Origin: Lineus longissimus
Taxonomy: Eukaryota > Nemertea > Pilidiophora > Heteronemertea > Lineidae
DNA length: 64,000 bases
Reading direction: 5' to 3'
Assembly: GCF_910592395.1 (NCBI RefSeq)
Contig: NC_088317.1
Location: 7,192,001 to 7,256,000, forward strand
Every line of letters starts with the position of its first letter. The first letter of the stretch is position 1. A model generated the notes under the pieces. That model worked only from the letters and a program-made list of their open reading frames with translations. It searched no databases and had not been told where the DNA came from. This document shows positions 1 to 10,300 of the stretch, piece after piece. A program made the translations under genes and the position numbers.

Positions 1-1412
1 CCATTCTTTAATGGTTCTTGGGTTGAGGGTAGGCATTTACCACTACCAGTGTCATAGCTACTAAATGAAAATTGCAACAAGCCAATGCACTTGGTATATC
101 CATAATAATTGAAAGCTACTGTAAACCTAGAAATATTTGAATTCAACAGATAATAGCGAATATATGAATATGTTGCTCTGAAAAATATGGTGTTGGTAAA
201 ACGCTGAATTAAAAGTATGCAAACATTGCAATTTCACAAAACCACAAAATAAAATGGGGGCAAAATATTTCCAGGCTCGTATTCTTTATGTTTTTTTTGG
301 TTCTGTGGTTATATATGTAACTGCTACCAGGAGGGAACATTTTATGTTTCGTATGCCAGTAAATCCCTAGATTGTGATGGTTGGATCGTAAAATGGTTCA
401 GCAGATTCACAGCCACCCATACCATCTATTGGGGATGACAGTTTTCGGTCAAATGACTGATTTCCGTCATTTTGTATCTCTAATTTTGTCGTAAAAAAAT
501 TCCGTCTATTTAAAAAAAATTGGCTTGGTTCCGCCGCCATTAAGCGTCAACCACCGGAAAAAATGGTTGTGTCCTAGGAGGCCGCCATTGTTTTCTGTCT
601 CACTAAGTATTGATCCTGCGCGAGATCTGAGCAGATGATGAAAATTGTGTTGTTTGCAGATGGCGTCTGGACACCGACAATGCAGCGTGTTGCTATTGGC
701 CACGTACCTGTAATAAAGTTTTAAGCCGTTTTTCCTTTAAAACAGTACTTTCTACATGCTCATAACTTTTTCCGAGACGTAATCTGGAAGGAAAGCTTTC
801 AAAGCCAAATAGACCTATCCTAGCCTGTCAAACCATGAAATTTTCGTTGTACGTTATGCATGATAATTTCAGGGTTTGGGGGGTCTGAACTTAGGGGGGG
901 ATTTTTGACGGCTTTTAACCCTCGAGTCAGCTTTTTCACCACGACGGGTTAAATGGAGCCTCAAAACCACATAAGTAAGCCAATTGGACTAAAACTTCAT
1001 CATTTTCTTCATTTTAAGCACACCTTATTCTCAATTTTAGAGCAATTATATCATCTATAATCTATTGAGAACAATTGTTAGTGCTAAGACATGTTCTCCA
1101 TACTTGTACATCTAAAGATCCATGCACTTGATTGGGAACAACGTTTTCACGTCACCATACCTTTTACATTACTGTAACGAGACGTGACGCGACCTCTTCG
1201 TAAATGTTGTTCCCATTCAAATACATTGATCCATAGTTTGAAATGATCATATATAGCATTTCAAAATCGCTGTCGCGGCAACATTTGTTGACAAGACTGT
1301 AAAAAATACCGCTAGCATATTGTTTGACTTGACTTTCTGTTTTCAATTTGGGTAGAAATATAATCTTTGCTACAATTTCTTACCGGTTTTGTTTCCACCT
1401 TGTATATTTCAG
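1..1412. other. Non-coding, upstream of first visible MIS12 exon
   Basis: AT-rich sequence with only short, unconvincing open frames. I see no exon that would supply the MIS12 N-terminus, so that exon probably lies before the window. A somewhat GC-richer patch around 530-720 has no recognisable coding content. Confidence 0.5.
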
Positions 1413-1480
1413 TTTACTCTGCCATGCAGACATACATGAGTGATGCTGTCCAACAACTTCAACATTTCATGCGAAATGAC
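1413..1480 (+). CDS. MIS12: MIS12-like exon (first visible)
   Basis: Acceptor TATATTTCAG precedes it and GTGAGT follows. The 68 nt begin with 2 nt completing a codon, then read YSAMQTYMSDAVQQLQHF.., an amphipathic helix matching the N-terminal helix position of MIS12. It ends in phase 0. Confidence 0.7.
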
Positions 1481-4400
1481 GTGAGTTGAGATTTCAACTC
1501 TTTGATTTTCTTATTTTTGTCTGTTCTTTTAAGAGAAGTTCTAATTATCAGCTTGAAAAGGAAGATGGCAGACATATTGGATGTCGCGTCGGGTCATGAA
1601 TTAATAGGGAAACTCCCCCACACTAGGCCATCACATCATATAAGTTTCAGGTCTGTCACTCACTTAGTAAGTTCTCGAGTTATGGGGCCGAACAAGAAAC
1701 AACGAGAAAAACAAATGTGGCGGCCTGGCGTCCATTTTGGGTCAGGTCCAAAATTGATTGGGAACCTCCCCTACCCTTGGCCATCACCTCACATAAGTTT
1801 CAGGTCTGTCACTCACTCAGTTTTCAAGTTATGGGGCGGCATGCAAAAACGAAGATGGCAGCCTGGTGACCATCTTGGATTTTAGGTCAGGTCTAAAACT
1901 GATAGGGAACCTCCCCTACACTTGGGCATCACACCACAGAAGTTTCAGGTCTGTCACTCTGTTATGGAGTTATGGGGCGGATTGCGAAAAACAAAGATGG
2001 TAGCCTGGTGGCCATTGTTGATTTGAAACCAATAGGGAACCACCCGTACCCTGGGTCATCACCCCACATAAGTTTCAGGTCTGTCACTCACTGGGTTCTC
2101 GAGTTATGGGGCGGAATGCCAAAAAACTAAGATGGTGGCCATCTTGGATTTTGGGTCGGGTCGAAGATCGATAGGAAACCTAAAAAATAAGTTTTGCTCA
2201 ACTTTTAAAACATGGAGAGTAATTACATTTCAAAATTAATATAAAATGTAATTATAATAACATAATAATAATGTATAATATTAATAATATTAGAGAGGAT
2301 AAGAGATCGTTCCGCTAACGCTAACACTAACGCAAACACTATTTTTCTGGCGTGACCATGACCCTGATACTGAAGATACGCTATTCGCTGAGCCATGACC
2401 GAAAATCTCGGCTCCAGATCATATTCATCCAGACAGATACATAGATTATACATGGAGCCACTGTGACCAGTATCACCTTTAGTTGCGAGGATAGGCCCTC
2501 TTACGCATTTCGTATGAAGACTTCATTACAGCATTTACTCAAAACCAATTTGGTAACATTAAATTGATGTCTTTGAGGGGTTGCATCATTACGGAGTCTC
2601 TTCAACCCTATTACGACATAGTTTGCTGGTCCGCAGAATGGTGTCGTAATAAACTAGACCTTATATTGCTCACGGTAATTTTTGGACACTGTATTGGCTT
2701 GCATACCGTTCCAAGCACGATAACCCTATTTCAGTGATAGTGAAGCGACGAAGATCAGCAGTAGGATCGATCACTGTTCAGAGGTAGGTGTGTGTGATAT
2801 GAGTTCCACCTTGGCCATTACACGTTTTCAGAATGTTGTTTCTGTTCAATTTGATTGTGTATTCTTCTTTTTCAGTACAGAATTAAAATGGCAAGCAAGC
2901 GATTCCGGTTCTCGACTTCCTAGGACGTATTACTGCTGCGTGAGGTACTCGCCGTCAAGCCTTTTGCCCAAGCAGGAAAGAAAAAAAATCGCCTTTGGGC
3001 TGAAATTGCCGAGAATCTAAATGCCTGTGGAAAGGGTTTCCTTGTCCACGACCGCCTCTGTCGTGAACATGTAGACCTGCTTATGAAGAAATTCAACAAG
3101 GACGATCACGAAAGTAGAAAGAAGTGAGTCCAATGTACTGCAATGTCGGGAAAGAGACTTCTTTACAGAATATCAAGTAGATAAGAGCTCGAGAATCTTG
3201 AAATTGGTGTATTTAAGAATTAGACATTAAAGACCATACAGTTTTATGCATTCATAATTGCATAATCTTTTTAAATAATTTCATAAATAAGTAAAATGTC
3301 GAAAAGACGTCTTGCTAAATGTTCTGTTGAATTAAAACTTATTGCAGGTCTGGTGTAAATGAGAACTTCGACGAGCTGACGCAGCTCCTGCAGGAGTTAA
3401 AAGAACTTCAAGCTGAGCAAGAGAAAGAGGTTTCGGTGAAGAAGGATACAGAAAAAGCGAAGACGGAGAAGGTTCGAACGAACGCCCTAAAGGGGTTTGG
3501 AAAAAGACCAGGTAAAATACCAATTTCTTCCTGTTTGTTTTGATCCACAGCAAGTAATACACACTGGTGTTTGAATGTGGCTGATTTTGCCCGTACAAGA
3601 CATTTCTTCATTGTTCTGTCCCATCCAACAGGCTATATATGAAATGCCAGAAATCCGGCAAGCCAATAGTGTACAATTTTCATTATTCGGAACTAGCATA
3701 GCAATAGGTATGTAGGTTTAATCTTGTTTCACATACACATGATTTAAACGTATTCTAACTTTTACAGCATCCACAGAAGATGAAAATGAACCAAACCCGG
3801 GTCCATCAACCGAGTCTGGTCCTTCACCGAAGATGAGAAAGAAACCGAAGGATGACACGCTCATCTATCTTTGAAAAAAAGTGTGAAAATGAGGTGGAGC
3901 TAAAAAGGGAAGAATTGGCAATGCGACGGGAGGAGATGGCTATCGAAAGGAGAAAAATAGAACTCGACGAAAAAAAGCAGGAATTGGAAAGGAAGGAAAG
4001 AGAAAGCCGAATGGCATTGGAAGCGGAAGAGAGAAGAATAATGATGAACGTTTTAAAGAAACAGCTTGGTCTATAACTGATTGTACGATATGTCAGGAGT
4101 CGTGATGGTTTTGTAGATGGTAGTTTCACTTTTCTTTCAAAGTAATCGTTCAATAAAAAATATATAAAGTACAATATTGAACGTACCCAGATTAATTGTT
4201 TTATTTTTCGATCAAACATGTTACAGCCTGTTACATCTTTTGCTCATTTTATTGTCCATTTAGGTACGGTACTCCTCGAGAACGGGTGCACTTAGTTCGA
4301 AATAGGCTCCACCTAAACTGCCGTACAGACAGGTATGGCAATTGGTTAGAATTACCCTGACCAAGTAGTATTTTCCTACCGGTTGTAGATACAGTTTTTG

Positions 4401-7275
4401 GTTCTTTTTAAAGTCCAAAAACGCCCAGTATTGGATAATCTTGGCAAATCCCCACTCGACACTTTGGCGTGGAAATTTCATATGATCGTTGAACGCCTGT
4501 TGTTTGTTGGTCAGATTTGCGCCTCTAAAGGGAGCCATGAGCTGTGGCCTCGGAGGATATGCCGGATCACCGTATAAAAAATATTTTTCTCTCGCCCACG
4601 GAACAATCGTTGAATATTCTGCAGAAGCTCGCTTTCACCAAGTAGGCTGAGTCGTGCCGTCTGCCTTTAATTGGGCCAAAGAGGTTGGCAATTAAACCGT
4701 TTGGAATGACCACTGATTGAAATTTTAGTCCGTGGAAAAGTTTATGGCCATTGTAGACTTCCTCTTGGTCATAGATCGGACGACAGATTGCCCTCACTGT
4801 TCCGTCGAAAAGGTTTATCCCCATTTCGCCTACAATCATTTCGCCTACAATCATTTCGCCTACAGCCATTTCGCCTACCAAAAAATGCCTTTTCGCCTAC
4901 AGCCATTTCGCCTACTGTCATTTCGCTTACAGCCATTTTGCCTACCTGCCATTTTGCCTATTTCTCATTTCGCCTACTTGCCATTTCGCCTATCTGCTAT
5001 TTCGCCTAATCGCCATTTCGCCTACTCGCCATTTCGCCTACTGCCATTTCGCCTACATACAGAAAATGCCATTTCACATAATTCTGAATATATTTGTTTT
5101 AAATCCTTCATATTGATACCAGTATCAGTAAAAAATATAAGTTATCAGGCCTTATACCTACTGTTGCAGAGGATTTGCAAATCCACCACATTTATTTGGT
5201 ATCTGTCAAAAATATATGTTTGGCCCTATGTAGGCCTACTGTAGCAGAGGATTGTATCCCATTTCCCTTTTAGAGTCCCAATCATCATACACTAATTTGT
5301 TGTTGTTGAAGCTCTAATTTGGTTACAGGATTAATTACTGGATTAATTGGATCACAATAAAGTGTGTCACACAACACAAGCAAACCAACTAATTTTCTGC
5401 TAATGTATAGTGACAGTATTCCTATCTGCCAGCTAAAAATTTGCCTCAAACCACCTCTGTTCAATACAAATATCCAGAAAGTCCTACTTTCCTTCCAATT
5501 CATAAAAAAACTAAAATAGCAGTAAAAGTAGGCGAAATGGCTAGTAGGCGAAAAGACAAGTAGGCGAAATGGCTAGTAGGCGAATTGACAAGTAGGGGAA
5601 ATGGCTAATAGGCGAAATGGTTATAGGCGAAATGGCTGTAGGCGAAATGGTTATAGGCGAAATGATTGTAGGCAAAATGGCTGTAGGCGAAATGATTGTA
5701 GGCGAAATGGCGATACACCGTCTATAAAGCCCCAACACCTATCAAGTGGGGCGCTACGCATACTTACAGCCCTTGCATACTCCTCTAAATGTTCATGGTC
5801 AAGCCACCACTGGTCCAACTCTGTCAGAAGTCCACCAAAGTTGTTGAAGACGTGGTCCAACGACGTGTTGAATATGTTGCTCAGTTCTGTTTTGCTCCTG
5901 TCGAACACTTCTGTCAAGTCGGAAAGGCGATTTGGATACGCCAGCCTTCTGAGAAGCACATATATGGCCTCCGAATCTCGTACCGTTTTCGCATCGCATA
6001 AAGGGCGGGAAGTTGAGCGCATCCCTCAAGCGGATTACGTCTGCCTTGTCAAATCGAAAGTCACTTCGACACTGTTTATCAGTTCCATTATCCAAATTTA
6101 ACATTCGTGCATTTCCTTGGCGATTAAATGGTACGTCTCTACGGCGTGCTGCATTGTAAAGCAGAAGTAAATCCTCCGGATCCTCGACTAATGCCAACGT
6201 GTTCATCGTGTTCAATAGAAGAGGCCTTGGGTCAATTTGGTGAGCGAAACAACCATTGCATACTGGGCAATCAGAATGAATATACCAACAACCACGGACG
6301 ACAATAGACCTGCCCTTATCACTTTTGGCAGATAAAATGAAGAAGTGAAAGAACATCACTTTCAAATTCCTGGGGCAAATGATTGTACCAGGATTAATGT
6401 GGTCCGAAACTGGTGTATTAAACCGATGTGCAACCCGCTTTTGTATGCTTGCAAATAAGGACTCGCATTTGTGTTTGACGAGGCCTACAGTAATAATTGG
6501 AAAAAAATAGCGTCAGCGGTGAAATAGCGTAGCCAACTGTTTCTTTACCTGAAAAACGTTATTTGATACGGTAACGTTAAAATTATCGTTATCGTTATCG
6601 TTAGTGTTAATGGAACGATCTCTTATCCTCTCTATTAATAATAATAATATAATATATAATAATGAGTCTTTTATATAGCGCAATTCCATGACACAATAGT
6701 TCTTGCTCAAAGCGTTCCCTCTCCAATGGCATACGATCTTTTTAATTAGAGTGTTTTTAGCTGTGTTTTGAAATTAGTACAGCATGCACATGTATAATTA
6801 CATGTTATATTTCAGTTTCATATGAGTGAGGAGGAAACACTCGCGGGATCAACGGTTGTAATGTCTGCGATGACGAAGGTTCTAGATAAAGCATGTGATA
6901 AACTTGAGGTAAAAATTGATAGTAACATTTAACCCTGTTGCTGCCTAGACCTAATGTTTCCCATTTGCATGGGATTATGAAGCTTTTTTAGCTCCGCTGA
7001 CTTGTCAGCGGAGCTAAAAGATGAATTATGACCCCATGAATTCTGTTGATTTCGGGCAAATGTTTGATCTGATGTAAGCAATTTTCCTTGTGTGTTGGAG
7101 GTGTTTGGGTGGGTGGCTTGAGAAAATTTCTGCCATTCAATTTTCAATATGGTTTTACCATGGTAGCCATCGTAATTGGTTTGACTTTGCAAAAAGAACA
7201 TTTCATCTTATCGTGCTAATTTTTAGCTCACCTCTTAGCAGAGGTGAGCTTATCCCATACCGTGGCGTCCGTCGT

Positions 7276-7349
<74 letters not shown>

Positions 7350-10300
7350 CGTCGTCCGTTAGCAGGGCACGTTTCGTAACTGTTAGAGCTATTGAGTTGA
7401 AACTTGGTACACATGTACCCTTATGTAATGACACCTTGGAGACCAAGTTTCGGTCCGATTCGTTTCAAGGTTTGGCCACCAGGGGGCCAAACGTTAAAAG
7501 TGAAAATATGCAATATCTCCCTTAATAGTAGTCGGGAAATTTTGAAAAAAATATGGTAGGTACTTCTAGCAAAGGTGCATCATATATCCTCCGGGTTTTT
7601 GATTTGACCTCCTTTTCAAGGTCACAGAGGTCAAATGGTGTAAATTGGCCGTTAGGATGTAACGATGGCACGTTTCTAAACTGCAATGACTATTGATACC
7701 AAATTTGGTACACATTTACCCCTTAGTCAGGTGATCTCAGGGACCGAAGTTTGGTCCAATATGATTCACCACTTGACCACCAGGGGGCAAAATCCAAAAA
7801 CCTTAAAAATGTGATTATTCCTTAACTTCTTGCCCGATTGCCACCAATTTGATATCATGGGTACATCTAACCACCATACAGTATATGTCACCCAGGTTTT
7901 TAATTTGACCTTCTTGTCAAGGTCACAGAGGTCAAATGGCGTAAATTCGCCGTCAGGCCGTAACTATGGCACGTTTCTTAACTGCAATGACTATTGATCA
8001 CAAATTAAGTACACATGTACCCCTTGGTCAGATGATCTCAGGTACCGAAGTTTCGTGCGATCTGATTTGCCGTTTGGCCTCCAGGGAGGGGGCCAAATCC
8101 TAAATTCTTCAAAATGCCATTATTCCTAGTAATGACTTGCCCGATTGGCACCAATTTTATATCATAGGTACATCTAATTCTAACAACCATTCAATGTGTC
8201 ACCCGGGTCTTCTTTGATTTGACCTACTTTTCAAGGTCACAGAGGTCAAATGTTATGTAAATTGGCCATTTTGGGGAAATTGTAATTGCTTGGACCTACA
8301 TCAAACCTAACACTACATGACACAATACCATGCTCTTTATCCATCTTTCCTCCACATGAGGTGAGCACAATGGCCCTGGCCATTTCATTCAATATTACTA
8401 CGGTTGGTAATTACCAGTCCATACAAAACTTAACACTCACTTGGCACGTCATGCTTTGGGTTGCTCTTGTTTCAAATGATATTTAACCCGAAAGATAATG
8501 TAACTGAAAATCCATCCAATCTCTGTCAGTTCTCAGCTGATAGTTACATTGCATACTTTAGTTAAAATGTACAGTATAACCTCCCAATGTGGACACCTCC
8601 GTTGGCAGGTCAATCTCTCTATTAGGGGACACTGGTTTTTGCCCCATGAGTCGTTTTCATTCAATTTCGATAAGGCACTTCTGTATAAGGACAGGACAGC
8701 ATTGGTCAATCCAGAGGGTGTCCTTACTATTAGAGGTTCTACTGTAATGTCCAGCCAAATCAGCCCTATCAAAATTATGCGCCAGGGATGTGATATTTGT
8801 AGAGTGCCTCATTTCAATATCATAATCAGTGATGATCAGCAATTATCAAATCATTTTCTGATGAAATCCACAAGTACAATACAAGTGTACTGACAAAAAT
8901 TTGAAGAACATTTATCTTTTTCGAACTTTGCTATTGAAGTTGAAAATAGAACAATTGGACTACAATCCTTTTTAATTTTGATAAAAAAACATCCACTTCT
9001 TCCAGACTTATGTCGCCGAGTTCATCTTCAAGCTTCCATCTAGAGCGATTCTTCCTGAAGACCAGGTTCAACTCGAACGGGAGTGCCCAATGAGAGACCA
9101 GGTCAACTATGAACGAAAAATATGCAGCTTGAATGAGAAAATAAAAAATGTGAGTACAGGTATTGTATGTTGTTAATTGTACATTTCCTCTGAACTCTGG
9201 TACAATTCCTGACCAGTGGAGTTTATCTGGGTATGAATGAAAGAGATTAAATTCAGGAAGGTCTGATTCCATTACAGCAGGAAAACCCAATGCTTTTCAC
9301 GCTTTTCCTTGTTGCACAGGCTTTATGGCCAATTACTGTTGCCAGGGCAATAACTTAAAAGCCAATAACATTAATTGAGATGAGGGTAGCTACAGAATAA
9401 GTCTCGTGTGGGACCAGAGTTTAGGCACTACTACACTAGCCATAAAACCTTTTACATCTGACTGAGGAAAAGTGATGAAACCATTTGAATTGTCAAGGCG
9501 ATTACATGTATTTCGTTTTAATTATGTGAAAATTAACATTAAGTTATTTTCAATGAGAAAAAAGCACTTGTTTTCTGGCAATTGCAACAGGCAGAATATA
9601 TGAATGCTTTGACCGTAATACAAAAAAGAGTAAGTTACAGTTGAACCTCATTACAATGTACCACCAGGGACCTTACGAATCAGTATGTAATATTAATGAG
9701 TGAATAATAAATTGTATTGATGACACCAGTCTTAAATTCCTGTTATTTAAAAGTCCACTCAAAGAAATGAAACTGTAAGAGCCAAAGTCTATGCCTATGG
9801 CAGACCGAAGGCTATATGATATCATGCAGTTTTCTCCACAGCCTTTGAGTTAAAGTGATTTTCGTACAATTAATACAATGGCCATCACGCACCCTCAGTC
9901 GGTGTCAAAGCAATAATGCATCATCAAGTATTACAGAGTTTTTGAATGGAAGCCTATTGCGGGGGCCCTACTGTTTACATATTCATCAGGGCGGATCAGG
10001 ATAATTGATCTGGGCTGGACTTATAAACAGGAAGTGAGAATGTGCATTTTCACCTCCCGAGAAAATGTAGAAAGGAGCTAAAGCGCTGGCCGTGCGAAAT
10101 TCCCTTTAAGGGGGGGTAATCTATAACAGGTTTTTTTCTGTTTTTGCTGCATTTTCGCGCGCACTTGGAAACTTGTTCTTAAATTCTTTTAAAACGGTTC
10201 TATTTGATGATTTCAAGGTCTTCAGAGGCATTTTAAAGGCATTTGGGGTCATAATGTAGCATTTTAAGGTGGATAAAACCAATTAGGAGGTCATTTTCAT

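Larger units (their letters stand above)
2292..6633. mobile_element. PIF/Harbinger DNA transposon, inactivated
   Basis: The element is bounded by 22-bp terminal inverted repeats starting AGAGAGGATAAGAGATCG, with ATT on both sides (2289-2291 and 6634-6636), fitting the 3-bp duplication of Harbinger. Next to the ends are short arrays of GCTAAC/CACTAAC-type repeats. It has the standard two genes: a MYB/SANT-like DNA-binding protein on plus (2888-4076) and a DDE transposase on minus (4260-6365). Both are broken, and the transposase is split by a MITE at 4812-5719. The element landed in the AT-rich tail of an older SINE-like sequence inside MIS12 intron 1. Confidence 0.88.
7221..8389 (+). mobile_element. 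Family A hairpin/GTC element, copy 1 (possible non-autonomous Helentron)
   Basis: It starts TTTTTAGCTCACCTC with a hairpin (7225-7234 pairs with 7241-7250). A (GTC)n tract at about 7269-7357 follows, then ~300-bp internal tandem units, each with GGCACGTTTC, GGTACACAT, CCACCAGGGGGC and the AGGTCACAGAGGTCA motif. It ends with GAGGTGAGC (complement of the head GCTCACCTC) and the hairpin AATGGCC-CT-GGCCATT before TTCATT. Near-identical copies are at 40434-41551 and 57045-58193. No target duplication is seen; the insertion appears to be within a T-run. The architecture resembles HINE/DINE-1 elements. It lies in MIS12 intron 2. Confidence 0.75.

Noticed and set aside
506-703. 65-codon minus frame and short plus frame near 660-710
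   Set aside because: No domain, no clear splice sites; not usable as the missing MIS12 first exon.
4822-5060. CRISPR-like array
   Set aside because: Short units without unique spacers, in a eukaryotic transposon arm; inverted counterpart present at the other end.
4788-5738. Open frames with repeated FAY/SPT residues here and at 30104-30509 and 31211-31488
   Set aside because: They come from the ATTTCGCCTAC arrays in the arms of a MITE; unit lengths vary and no start or splice context supports translation.
5601-6101. Plus-strand frames over the Harbinger transposase
   Set aside because: Antisense shadows of the minus-strand transposase.
7228-7525. Poly-Arg and poly-Ser open frames at 7090-7525, 40457-40687 and 57053-57332
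   Set aside because: They are translations of the (GTC)n microsatellite in family A on both strands, not genes.
9639-9700. pogo-like end CAGTTGAACCTC
   Set aside because: No matching second end found, so no element boundaries can be given.
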